A stretch of 64,000 nt of DNA, from the NCBI GenBank assembly GCA_042867185.1, contig JBHZQV010000003.1:1-64000 (forward strand), in the 5' to 3' direction. The position numbers and the translations under genes are program-made. The notes under the pieces were generated by a model. That model made no database searches and was not told the DNA's origin. It saw nothing but the letters and a program-made list of their open reading frames with translations. The first letter of the stretch is position 1, and each line of letters begins with the position of its first letter. Positions 50,665 through 58,380 of this stretch are shown here, one piece after another. Origin of the DNA: Xylophilus sp042867185 (GTDB lineage: Bacteria; Pseudomonadota; Gammaproteobacteria; Burkholderiales; Burkholderiaceae_C).

Positions 50665-52856
50665 TCTGGCTGACCGCCCGTGAACTCGCAGGTCTGCCAG
50701 GCATGCCTTCCACCGAGCGCCGCACCCGCGACAGACTGCTGCAGCTGCGCACGCCCCATCGCCCCCGTCCTGGCCGCGGCGGTGGCAGCGAGTACGACTG
50801 TGCCGGTCTACCGGCAGAAACCCGAAACGCGCTGATGCTCAACCAGATCGCTGCTGCCGGTGCCGCCATCGCAGCCACTGCCGAAGCCTCCGCTGCATTG
50901 CCTGCGCAGACCCGACCGGTGGCATCCGCCAGTGTCCCGGTGCCAGCTCTTAACCGCCGACCACCATCGCTGTCCGAAAAAGCCTGCGCCGATGCCCGCC
51001 TGATCCTGGTCACTCACATGCTCGACCTGGCTCGGTTCAGCGGTACTACCAAGGCCAGCCAGCTCCTGGCCCTGCAGCTTGCAAGTGGCGAATGCACACC
51101 AGAACTGCAGGAGGCCGCCCGCACGGCGAACCAGCGTGCCCGTAAGGCAGCTGTGGCCCAACGCACGCTTTTCCGTTGGATGGCGGCCTACCAGGGCGAG
51201 GGCTGGTGGGGCCTCCTGCCGGCGCCGGCCGCCCAAGAGCGGGTCGCCGCGCTCGATGAAGACGTGGCCGCGGTACTGGGCTGCTATCACTCCAAAGATG
51301 CGCGCTTTCGCAACCTCACGGATGCTGCCAAGCACGTCACCCGGCAGATGGGCGCCGACTTCGACACGTGGTCGGCGCTCTACGGACGTGCCCGCCGCGC
51401 GCTCGGCAAAGTCAACAACGTCGATCTGATCAAGGCCCGCAACAGCGGCTCCCAGCGCGCAGCGCTGCTGCCCCATGTACGTCGCAGCACCCAGGCCCTG
51501 CGCCCACTCGACGTCTGCGTGATCGACGGCCACAGTTTCAAGGCGAAGGTCCGGCACCCAGACCACGGCGCGCCGTTCTCGCCCGAAACCACGTTGGTCA
51601 TGGATGTGGCCACACGCATGGTCTGCGGCTGGTCCTGCTCCCTTTCCGAGAACACGATTGCGGTTGGTGACGCGATCCGCCACGCGATCGGCAATGTCGG
51701 CATCTTCGGCATCGTTTACAGCGACAACGGCGCTGGCGAAAAAGCCAAAGTCTTCGACTGCCCGGTCGACGGGATCATCAAGCGACTGGGCAGCGAGCAC
51801 CGCACTGGCCGCCCGGGCAATCCTCAGGGCCGCGGCGTGATCGAGCGCAGCTGGCGCACCCACATGATCCAGGCTGCCCGGCAGTTCGGTTCCTACCAGG
51901 GCAGTGACGTCGACGAAGGCACGCTGCGCAAGGTCAGTGCTGCCCTCGCGAAAGAGCAGCGCGCCATACGCCGTGCCGATCAGGGCGAGGTCATCACGCT
52001 CAGCGCCAAGGCACCGAGCTGGCAGCAATTCGTCGAAGCCGTGGATGCGGCCATCGTGCAATACAACACGGAGCACCGCCACCGCGGTCTGCCTAAGCGC
52101 GCAGACGGCAAGCACATGACGCCGGCCGAGGCCTGGCAGGCGACGTTCGATCCTGCCCTGCAGGAGCGGCTCGAGCCCGCCACGCTGCGCGACACCTTCA
52201 TGCCCAGCATGCTGCGTACCGCTCGACGTGGTGAGGTGACTGTCTTCAACCAGCACTACCAGGCCGACGCGCTGATGGACCGCAAGGTCGACGGCCGGGT
52301 CGTCTCGGTGCGCTACGACATCCACGACCCGCACTACGTAATGGTCTACACGACCGAGGGCGAGTTCGTGTGCGAAGCCAAGTGGAACGCCAGCAGCCGC
52401 GACTTCTTTCCCAAGCCGGTGGTGCTGCTTGCCCGCGAGCGGCGTGTGGCTGCAGCGATCAAGCTGCGCGAGCAGCAGATCGAGACCGCGCTGCGTGAAC
52501 TGCAGCCGTCAGTCGACAGCCAGCCGCTATCGCTACCCGAGCCCACTGCGTTCGATGTGAACGCCCTGGTGATGGAGGCGGCTACCACCTCCGCGTTTCT
52601 ATCCGACCGCGATGCAGTGCCTGTGCAGCAACGCCCCTTCTTCGACACCGCCAGCGAGCGCTACGAATGGCTCATGGCCCAGCGAGGCGACTGGACGGAT
52701 GGAGATACGGAGTGGGTGCGCAGCTACGTGCAGAGCGACGACTACGAGGGCCTGGCGGATTACTACCAGAGCCGCGGCATGGCCTGGTCCGACCAAGACA
52801 GCGATGTGAAGAGTGCCCAGCCAACGGTTGCAGCCGGTGGCCGGGCGTGCCTGTGA
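50661..52856 (+). CDS. Mu-type transposase (MuA-like)
   Basis: 731 aa. N-terminal end-binding part (MIWLTARELAGLPGMPSTERRTRDRL), then a DDE catalytic core: LDVCVIDGHSFK (first Asp), GIVYSDNGAGEK (second Asp), GRGVIERSWRTHMIQ (Glu). C-terminal Mu transposase region follows, ending in acidic sequence that could contact MuB or ClpX. It cuts phage ends and joins them to target DNA; replicative transposition is the mode of phage growth. The end sites are likely the CGTCCGACTT repeats. The ATG overlaps the upstream stop (ATGA). Confidence 0.95.
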   Translation: MIWLTARELAGLPGMPSTERRTRDRLLQLRTPHRPRPGRGGGSEYDCAGLPAETRNALMLNQIAAAGAAIAATAEASAALPAQTRPVASASVPVPALNRRPPSLSEKACADARLILVTHMLDLARFSGTTKASQLLALQLASGECTPELQEAARTANQRARKAAVAQRTLFRWMAAYQGEGWWGLLPAPAAQERVAALDEDVAAVLGCYHSKDARFRNLTDAAKHVTRQMGADFDTWSALYGRARRALGKVNNVDLIKARNSGSQRAALLPHVRRSTQALRPLDVCVIDGHSFKAKVRHPDHGAPFSPETTLVMDVATRMVCGWSCSLSENTIAVGDAIRHAIGNVGIFGIVYSDNGAGEKAKVFDCPVDGIIKRLGSEHRTGRPGNPQGRGVIERSWRTHMIQAARQFGSYQGSDVDEGTLRKVSAALAKEQRAIRRADQGEVITLSAKAPSWQQFVEAVDAAIVQYNTEHRHRGLPKRADGKHMTPAEAWQATFDPALQERLEPATLRDTFMPSMLRTARRGEVTVFNQHYQADALMDRKVDGRVVSVRYDIHDPHYVMVYTTEGEFVCEAKWNASSRDFFPKPVVLLARERRVAAAIKLREQQIETALRELQPSVDSQPLSLPEPTAFDVNALVMEAATTSAFLSDRDAVPVQQRPFFDTASERYEWLMAQRGDWTDGDTEWVRSYVQSDDYEGLADYYQSRGMAWSDQDSDVKSAQPTVAAGGRACL

Positions 52857-52890
52857 TTCAAGACAAGAAGCAGACGAAGGGAACTGTACT

Positions 52891-53652
52891 GTGAAAAAGG
52901 GATTCGTGAAAACCGAGAACTTCAAGCGCCTGGCAGAGGCGCAGAAGATCGTAGACCGCCGCGGCGCCCGCGAAGCCGGCCTGGTGCTGATCAAGGGCCA
53001 CTTCGGCATCGGCAAAAGCGAGCTGACCGAGCGCTGGGCAGCAGAGAGCAACTGGGTCTTCGTGCGGGCGAAGGAGACCTGGACGGTGCGCGGCATGCTC
53101 GACGAGCTGGCCGACAAGATGGGCATCAGCAAGTCCGGCCGTGCGCAGGAGGTGCAGGCCCGGATCATCGGCCGCCTGGCGGTCGACATGGTCCCGATGA
53201 TCATCGACGAGGCCGACTACCTGCTGAAAGGCAAGGGCAGCAAGACGACGGCCAACATGCTGGAGGCGGTGCGCGACATCACCGACCTGACCGGCTCGAC
53301 GTGCTTTCTGGTCGGCATGGAGAACTTTCCCGCGAAGGTCGCAGTGCACGGCCACATCGCGAGTCGGGTCGCCAAGGTGGTTGAGCTGCTACCGCTGAGC
53401 GTGCAGGACGTGCGTGCCACGGTGACGGCCAAGGCCGAGGTGGCGGTTGACGACGAAGTGGTGGCACTGGTCCACCAGCAGGCCAATGGCCGCATGCGCA
53501 TGGTGCTGGGCGCCATCGCCAACATCGAGCAGTGGGCGCAGGCCAATAGCTGGACCAAGGTGACAGCCGACCTGGTCAAGGGCAGGGCGCTGTGCACCGA
53601 GTTCACGGGCAGCCAGCGTCTGGGCCGCCAGTTGCGCGAGGTGACGGCATGA
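52891..53652 (+). CDS. MuB-like AAA+ target-selection ATPase
   Basis: 253 aa from a GTG start with AAGGGA upstream. Walker A GHFGIGKSE, Walker B MVPMIIDEADYLL, and sensor region STCFLVGMENFP. It coats target DNA and stimulates MuA; it also gives transposition immunity. Compared with Mu MuB (312 aa), the N-terminal helix-turn-helix is missing, so the protein is short, as in B3/D3112-type phages. Confidence 0.92.
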   Translation: MKKGFVKTENFKRLAEAQKIVDRRGAREAGLVLIKGHFGIGKSELTERWAAESNWVFVRAKETWTVRGMLDELADKMGISKSGRAQEVQARIIGRLAVDMVPMIIDEADYLLKGKGSKTTANMLEAVRDITDLTGSTCFLVGMENFPAKVAVHGHIASRVAKVVELLPLSVQDVRATVTAKAEVAVDDEVVALVHQQANGRMRMVLGAIANIEQWAQANSWTKVTADLVKGRALCTEFTGSQRLGRQLREVTA

Positions 53653-54251
53653 GTCTGCACAAAAGCCGAGCATGGTTCGTCGGCGCCGCGCTGATTGCGC
53701 TGGGTATGCATCGCGCGAACGACATGGCGACGCAGTTCACGCAGTACGACCTGGCGCAGTGGATTCCGGCCTATCGCGGCCCCGATACGGCGATCATGGC
53801 CATCAAGGCCCTCCTGAATTCCAAGCTGATCGAGGGCGAGCCGTGTGGGCTCGGCCACGTCACGCGCCGGTCGCGGTCTTACCGCTTGACGACCGAGGGC
53901 GTGGCGGCCGCACGATCTGCACTGCATTCCGACAAGACCCTGCATCCCGCGGCCTACGGTTCAGCCGCCAAGCCTGCCGGGCCGGTCGACCCGTTCGCCC
54001 AGCGTCTGTGGAGCCTCCTGCGCATCCGCCGAGCACTGACAGCCGACGACGCCGCCAGCACCCTGGTAGATGCTGGCGACGATGTAGCACGCGCGCGGCG
54101 CAAGGCCGGCGAACTGTTGCTGGCGTGGTCGCGCATCTGCCCACCGCCCGTGCAAGTCAGCGCCAAGCGAGTCGACGGTTTCAAACGCTATGTGCTGGTG
54201 GTTGACCTGGGCCTCCTTCCGCCTGCGATCTCTGCAAGGAGTCGCGCGTGA
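53649..54251 (+). CDS. Phage early protein, winged-helix-like
   Basis: 200 aa from MSLHKSRAWFVGAAL; QYDLAQWIPAYRGPDTAIMAIKALLNSKLIEGEPCG...SRSYRLTTEGVAAARSAL looks like a winged helix. The C-terminal part has a second helical DNA-binding-like region (ALTADDAASTLVDAGDDVARARRKAGELL). Overlaps MuB gene by 4 bp. Function unknown. Confidence 0.7.
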   Translation: MSLHKSRAWFVGAALIALGMHRANDMATQFTQYDLAQWIPAYRGPDTAIMAIKALLNSKLIEGEPCGLGHVTRRSRSYRLTTEGVAAARSALHSDKTLHPAAYGSAAKPAGPVDPFAQRLWSLLRIRRALTADDAASTLVDAGDDVARARRKAGELLLAWSRICPPPVQVSAKRVDGFKRYVLVVDLGLLPPAISARSRA

Positions 54252-54691
54252 TCAAGCCCGGTTACTTCGCAGAAGGCTGGTACGCCCAACTGACGGCCGC
54301 TTGTGAGAACCGCAAGCGCGTGGACGTCGCAATCCTGCTAGGGGTGAGCGCCCCCACGCTGAGCCAGGTGCTGAATGGCTCGGGCCGCTATGGCTCTGGC
54401 GAAGCCAGCACCCGCGCCATCGCAGACCGGGTGGAGCACACCTTCGGCCGCTATGCCTGCCCGCACCTGACGGAGGAGGGCGGCGGCACGGTAGTGACGA
54501 TCACCGCAGCCCAGTGCCGGGGCTTCGCACACCGCGACGCACCGACCGGCAGCCCGCGCGACATGCAGCACTGGCAAGCCTGCCGCGGCTGCCCCCACAA
54601 GGTGGCTAGCGCGCCGCCCATTGCCCGCGATGTGCGCCCTCGCAAGACCCACCCCACCAGCCAGCTAACCGCCCAGGAGCAACCATCGTGA
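54248..54691 (+). CDS. Phage early protein with HTH and Cys/His tail
   Basis: 147 aa, GTG start overlapping the previous stop. DVAILLGVSAPTLSQVLNGSGRYG is a helix-turn-helix; the C-terminal half has C/H residues spaced as in a zinc site (YACPHLT; QCRGFAHRDA; WQACRGCPHK). Role not known; probably a DNA-binding regulator. Confidence 0.7.
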   Translation: MIKPGYFAEGWYAQLTAACENRKRVDVAILLGVSAPTLSQVLNGSGRYGSGEASTRAIADRVEHTFGRYACPHLTEEGGGTVVTITAAQCRGFAHRDAPTGSPRDMQHWQACRGCPHKVASAPPIARDVRPRKTHPTSQLTAQEQPS

Positions 54692-54870
54692 TCGCAAAGC
54701 TCGTTGCCGCATTCCGCCGGATGCGAACCCATCGCCTCAATCGCCGAATCGCCGAGATCGAGCGACGCCGGCACGCCGAGATCGTGCTGCACGTCAACAG
54801 CATGGCCCAGCTGCGCTACGCCATCAAACGGCTCGAGGCGCGCCTCGACCAGATCGATCGGTGCTTGTGA
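54688..54870 (+). CDS. Small basic coiled-coil phage protein
   Basis: 60 aa, basic, one helix (MIAKLVAAFRRMRTHRLNRRIAEIERRRHAEIVLHVNSMAQLRYAIKRLEARLDQIDRCL). GTG start overlaps the previous gene by 4 bp and the stop overlaps the next ATG, so it is a real operon member of unknown function. Confidence 0.6.
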   Translation: MIAKLVAAFRRMRTHRLNRRIAEIERRRHAEIVLHVNSMAQLRYAIKRLEARLDQIDRCL

Positions 54871-55046
54871 TGGATCGGCCCGATTACAGCCGCCCTACGC
54901 TGGCCTGGATCAAGCGCCGTGCGCGCCGCCTGCAGGCTTTCTACGGCGTCGGTCGCCGCATCGCTATCTGGGATGCCTGGACCGACTACGCCCGCTTCAC
55001 CGGCGCCGCTGCGCTACAGCTGGTCGAGAGAGGTCGCAATGGGTAA
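54870..55046 (+). CDS. Small phage early protein
   Basis: 58 aa from MDRPDYSRPTLAWIKRRARRLQAFYGVGRRIAIWDAWTDYARFTG; basic and aromatic. The start overlaps the previous stop (TGATG). No family is recognised. Confidence 0.55.
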   Translation: MDRPDYSRPTLAWIKRRARRLQAFYGVGRRIAIWDAWTDYARFTGAAALQLVERGRNG

Positions 55047-55434
55047 CGGCGTCGACCGCTCTGCAGAAATGCTCTGGCTCTTTCTGCGCAACGACGGCGG
55101 CTGGTGGACCGCTACCGCGGTCGCCGAGCACTGGCAGCCCACCTTCACTGTCGAGGAGATCGGGGAGCGTTTGGAGGCGCTGCGCCACGGCAACTTCCTT
55201 GCGCGCCGGCCGTATGGCACCAAGGGCGCACTCGCATATGCCGTAGCGCGCGGCTGCAGTGCGCTGCCAGGTCGGCAATTGACCGCCGTCGTTCCAGCGC
55301 GGCAGCCTAACGTCATGTCCTGCCAGGTGTATCGGCCTGCGCCCGGCCCTGCAATGCGTGCGGGTGCGCTGGCAGCCAACCAACTGCCAAGCCTGCAGAT
55401 GGGCCGGCTTGTCTACCGGAGCGACGTCGAGTGA
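55039..55434 (+). CDS. Phage early protein, winged-helix-like
   Basis: 131 aa from MGNGVDRSAEMLWLFLRNDGGWWTATAVAEHWQPTFTVEEIGERLEALRHGNFLARRPYG, a winged-helix pattern; the C-terminal 60 residues are low complexity (Pro, Ala, Arg). GAGAGAGG lies upstream of the ATG. Role unknown. About 130 bp without a gene follow. Confidence 0.62.
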   Translation: MGNGVDRSAEMLWLFLRNDGGWWTATAVAEHWQPTFTVEEIGERLEALRHGNFLARRPYGTKGALAYAVARGCSALPGRQLTAVVPARQPNVMSCQVYRPAPGPAMRAGALAANQLPSLQMGRLVYRSDVE

Positions 55435-55563
55435 CCGCCTCCACCACGCCCGCCGTCCTTCGCGCAGCAGTGCGCGCGGTAGGCGCCATCTGACCGTACT
55501 TGCCCTCGACGCCCTGCCGGTCATGGCCGGCAAGGCACCCGTTTTCATCCATCAATCCACCGC

Positions 55564-56193
55564 ATGACCATGACCACCACTGAGAAAACCATTCCCGCCG
55601 GCTACTGGGAAGACGCCAACGGCGCCTTCGTCCCCGTGAGCAAGATCAAGGAGATCGACAAGGACCGCCACCGTGTGGTCGAGCAACTCTGTGAGCAGGC
55701 CAAGAAGCAGAGCGCCGCCCTGGTCGGATTTAAGACCACCGCTATGCACGCGGTGCAGCAGTTTGTCGAGCGCAGCCTGGCCGAGTACGACGTGAAGCAC
55801 GGCGGAAAGAAAGGCAACGTCACGCTGGTGAGCTTCGACGGCCGCTACAAGATCGTCCGCCAGATGCAGGAGTCGATCACCTTCGACGAGCGCCTGCAGG
55901 CCGCAAAGGCGCTGATCGACGAATGCATCCAGGGCTGGAGCAAGGGCAGCAACGCCAACATCAAGGTGCTGGTCAACGACGCCTTCCAGGTCGACCAGGC
56001 CGGCAAGATCAGCACCGGCCGCGTGCTGGGCCTGCGCCGCCTGGAGATCGCCGACGAGACTTGGCTGCGCGCGATGCAGGCGATCGGCGACAGCATGCGC
56101 GTCGCCAGCACCAAGCCCTACATCCGCTTCTACGAGCGCGACGAGCACACGGGCGATTACTTCGCCATCAACCTCGACGTGGCGGCGGTGTGA
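55564..56193 (+). CDS. DUF3164 protein
   Basis: 209 aa: IPAGYWEDANGAFVPVSKIKEIDKDRHRVVEQLCEQAKKQSAAL...GGKKGNVTLVSFDGRYKIVRQMQESITFDERLQAAKALIDECI. This is the typical DUF3164 sequence found in the early operon of Mu-like phages. Function unknown; the family is a good marker of transposable phages. Confidence 0.9.
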   Translation: MTMTTTEKTIPAGYWEDANGAFVPVSKIKEIDKDRHRVVEQLCEQAKKQSAALVGFKTTAMHAVQQFVERSLAEYDVKHGGKKGNVTLVSFDGRYKIVRQMQESITFDERLQAAKALIDECIQGWSKGSNANIKVLVNDAFQVDQAGKISTGRVLGLRRLEIADETWLRAMQAIGDSMRVASTKPYIRFYERDEHTGDYFAINLDVAAV

Positions 56194-56195
56194 GC

Positions 56196-56420
56196 ATGAC
56201 GCAACGCCACGCATCCATCGCCGACGTCGTTCAGTCGGTCTTGACCAGTGACGCAGGCGGTCGCCTGACCCCGCAGCAGGCGGGCGACGCAGTCGAAGCC
56301 GCGCTGCGCACCGTCATCGGCCTCAACTGCCTCAAGGCCAGCACCCTGGACATCGACCTGGGCAACGGCCACACGCTGCATTGCAGTCTCAAGCGGGCCG
56401 TTGGCCCCACCGACATTTAA
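56196..56420 (+). CDS. Small phage early protein
   Basis: 74 aa: MTQRHASIADVVQSVLTSDAGGRLTPQQAGDAVEAALRTVIGLNC...DLGNGHTLHCSLKRAVG. A helix followed by a beta hairpin. No family recognised. Starts 2 bp after the DUF3164 stop. Confidence 0.6.
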   Translation: MTQRHASIADVVQSVLTSDAGGRLTPQQAGDAVEAALRTVIGLNCLKASTLDIDLGNGHTLHCSLKRAVGPTDI

Positions 56421-56431
56421 AGGAGTCCGCC

Positions 56432-56854
56432 ATGCAAATGCTTGAACTCCTCGCAGCGGTGTTCGGCCTGCTGGGGACGATCCTGTTGGCAACGCGCAGC
56501 CGCTTCGCGGGGTGGGGGTTTGTCGCCTACTTGGTGAGCAACGGCGGCTGGATGGCCTTCGCTTGGCCGCTGGGTAACTGGTGGCTGTTCGCACAGCAGG
56601 TGGGCTTCACGGCCACCTCCCTGATCGGCATCTGGTGCTGGCTGGTTCGCCAGCCACAGCTCGATGTGGATGCCGAAGCGCTGGCGCGCTATCGCCGGGC
56701 ATGCGCAGAGGCTGAGGATTGGCTCGCGTGCACGCACAACGGGGCAGAGACCGCCCGGTGGATCGCCGAAGTGGGCGAGGGAAAGCGTGGCCTCGATGTC
56801 AACCGCCTGCGCGAGGATATGTGGAAGCGGCACGGCAGGAGCATCGCATGCTGA
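56432..56854 (+). CDS. Phage-encoded small membrane protein
   Basis: 140 aa. Three hydrophobic segments in the first ~75 residues (MLELLAAVFGLLGTILLAT; GWGFVAYLVSNGGWMAFAW; LFAQQVGFTATSLIGIWCWLV), then a soluble helical tail. Similar to PnuC-like small membrane proteins and to the host gene at 3118. AAAGGAG lies 9 nt before the ATG. Its role in the phage is not known; a superinfection or membrane-modifying function is possible. Confidence 0.7.
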   Translation: MQMLELLAAVFGLLGTILLATRSRFAGWGFVAYLVSNGGWMAFAWPLGNWWLFAQQVGFTATSLIGIWCWLVRQPQLDVDAEALARYRRACAEAEDWLACTHNGAETARWIAEVGEGKRGLDVNRLREDMWKRHGRSIAC

Positions 56855-56915
56855 TCTCGATGGTGAGTCTCACCACTTCGGGCAGTTGCTTCCTGTCCAC
56901 CAGCTGGAGCCACTG

Positions 56916-57368
56916 ATGGGCAAGCTTGCACGTGACCATCGCAATGCCGATGTGGTGAAGATCCAGATCGCCCGGAAGGACCTGGGCATGTCCGATGCTG
57001 ATTACTACGCCATGCTCCACGGCCAGGCAGGCGTTAGCAGCTCGCGCGAGTTGGACCACGCTGGGCGCCAGCGGGTGCTGGCCCACCTCGAGCGCTGCGG
57101 ATGGAAACCACCGAAGAAGCAGTTCACGCAGGCCGACAAGATCGAGTACTTCTGGCAGCGCTTGGTCGAAGCTGGTGCGGTGGCCGATCCATCGACCACG
57201 GCCCTGATGGCCTTCGTAGGCCGCACAACCGGCACGGGTGTCGACCACCTGAGGTTCTTGCCCGTACGCGAAGCCTCCAAGGTCATCGAAGTGCTCAAGG
57301 CGTGGCTGGCCCGCACGAAGAGGCCCGCGGGCGGCAAGACGGGCGCGGCCGTGAACGCGGGCCGCTGA
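56916..57368 (+). CDS. GemA-like (gp16/DUF1018) protein
   Basis: 150 aa: MGKLARDHRNADVVKIQIARKDLGMSDADYYAMLHGQAGVSSSRELDHAGRQRVLAHLERCGWKP, then QADKIEYFWQRLVEAGAV...VGRTTGTGVDHLRFLPVREASKVIEVLKAWL. This is the full DUF1018 (Mu gp16/GemA) pattern. GemA affects host gene expression and replication in Mu. Located right before mor, as in Mu. Confidence 0.92.
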   Translation: MGKLARDHRNADVVKIQIARKDLGMSDADYYAMLHGQAGVSSSRELDHAGRQRVLAHLERCGWKPPKKQFTQADKIEYFWQRLVEAGAVADPSTTALMAFVGRTTGTGVDHLRFLPVREASKVIEVLKAWLARTKRPAGGKTGAAVNAGR

Positions 57369-57377
57369 GTTAGTCGC

Positions 57378-57788
57378 ATGACCGATTGGACCGCTAGCGC
57401 TACCGAACTCCTGCCGCCCCGGCTGCAGGAGTTTGTGCGTCTGATCGGTTTGCCGGCCACGATGGCGCTGGTGCAACGCTTCGGTGGCCTGCGCATCTAC
57501 ATCCCGGCCACCGCCACGCCGGACCATGCTTTCGCCGAAGTCATCGGCCTAGAGAACCTTGCAAAACTGAGCGCCGAGATCGGGGTGGACGGCATCGGCG
57601 ACCGTTTTCTGTTGCCGAAGGCGGAGCGTGCCCTGATCGCGGTGCGCGACGCACGCATTCGCGCCGAGTTCGCCACGAAATCCACCCGCGTCTTGGCTGC
57701 CGAATACGGCCTGACCGAGCGCCACATCACCCGAATCGTCGGACCGAGCGTACCCAAGAACGGCGACCAAGCTGTTCTGTTCGGCTGA
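57378..57788 (+). CDS. mor: Mor-family middle/late transcription activator
   Basis: 136 aa. N-terminal dimerisation part (LQEFVRLIGLPATMALVQRFGGLRIYIPATATPDHAFAEVIG), then a C-terminal helix-turn-helix (RDARIRAEFATKSTRVLAAEYGLTERHITRIVG). Mor binds middle promoters with host RNA polymerase. Here it is the last rightward gene, 10 bp after gemA, and must act in trans on leftward late genes beginning near 45.4 kb; no separate C activator was found. Confidence 0.93.
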   Translation: MTDWTASATELLPPRLQEFVRLIGLPATMALVQRFGGLRIYIPATATPDHAFAEVIGLENLAKLSAEIGVDGIGDRFLLPKAERALIAVRDARIRAEFATKSTRVLAAEYGLTERHITRIVGPSVPKNGDQAVLFG

Positions 57789-57867
57789 CTTCCCCCAACT
57801 CAGTACGCTTTAAATCTGCGCCGCGCCTGGCGCGGAACGGGTGCGTCTGGCTGAGGTGCGAACTCGG

Positions 57868-58055
57868 TTTAAAGTCGGACGCGGTCACTAGACTCGTCCG
57901 ACTTTAAACGTGGGGTGGGGTTGTTTTTGGCGTCCGACTTGGGCGAACTCGGACGCTGGGCAGCTTTCCGACTCCCGCGCCCAAACCATTGATCTGTATC
58001 GGGTCTATCAACTTGGACGTCGTGAGGCGTCCGAGATCGAGGCGTCCGACTTGTT
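57868..58055. repeat. Right-end repeat array, CGTCCGACTT-like (likely transposase sites)
   Basis: At least seven related sites in 190 bp: AAGTCGGACG (57872-57881), CGTCCGACTT (57895-57904 and 57931-57940), ACTCGGACG (57947-57955), TTTCCGACTCC (57965), GCGTCCGAGA (58028) and GCGTCCGACTT (58042). The first two form a perfect 14-bp inverted repeat (57868-57881 / 57895-57908) with a 13-nt loop. Multiple sites near one end are typical of MuA-type transposase binding. One matching site near the left end is at 20901-20910. Confidence 0.7.
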
Positions 58056-58060
58056 GATGG

Positions 58061-58380
58061 TGGCGGCCATGTCAAAAGGCTGCGTATCGACGCCTCACTG
58101 TGCAGCGATGTGGGGCTGTTGCCCAGTGGCAGTGCCCCTGCGCGGGCTTTTCCGCTCGTTCAGTCCATTCACCCATTCCAGCTCGCTTGCCGCCCGCTAT
58201 GGCCGGTTTGGTGCCCTGGACGGACCATTTGCTGCCAAATCAATCGACGCCTATGGCAGGGCGTCAATCGCACGTAACCCCGCGCCGCAATTGCGGATTC
58301 GGCACTTTCCTCTTTGCGCTATCTACTGCCATACCGATCACCTCCCCACACGCCCCTTTCTTTTTCGTTTCATCCTGCCC
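58061..58380. other. Non-coding interval before TonB receptor gene
   Basis: No gene is supported. It probably contains the last bases of the prophage and the receptor's promoter. I saw no convincing Fur box. The receptor's reading frame is open through this region but without a credible start. Confidence 0.4.

Larger units (their letters stand above)
20895..58060. mobile_element. Mu-like transposable siphophage prophage (about 37 kb)
   Basis: The element contains MuA transposase, MuB ATPase, Ner, S24 repressor, DUF3164, GemA and Mor (rightward early block), and lysis, DUF1804, terminase, portal, Mu F-like, capsid and long-tail genes (leftward late block). Total length of about 37 kb fits B3/D3112-class transposable phages. 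No integrase gene is present, as expected. No disrupted core gene was seen, so the prophage may be functional. Boundaries are approximate: left from an inverted CTCGGACGC site, right from the CGTCCGACTT array. Two cargo loci (38.0-39.2 and 45.6-49.1 kb) interrupt the standard gene order. Confidence 0.85.

Noticed and set aside
56848..56916. 23-codon frame between the phage membrane protein and gemA
   Set aside because: Too short and without a ribosome site; its only support is overlap with both neighbours.
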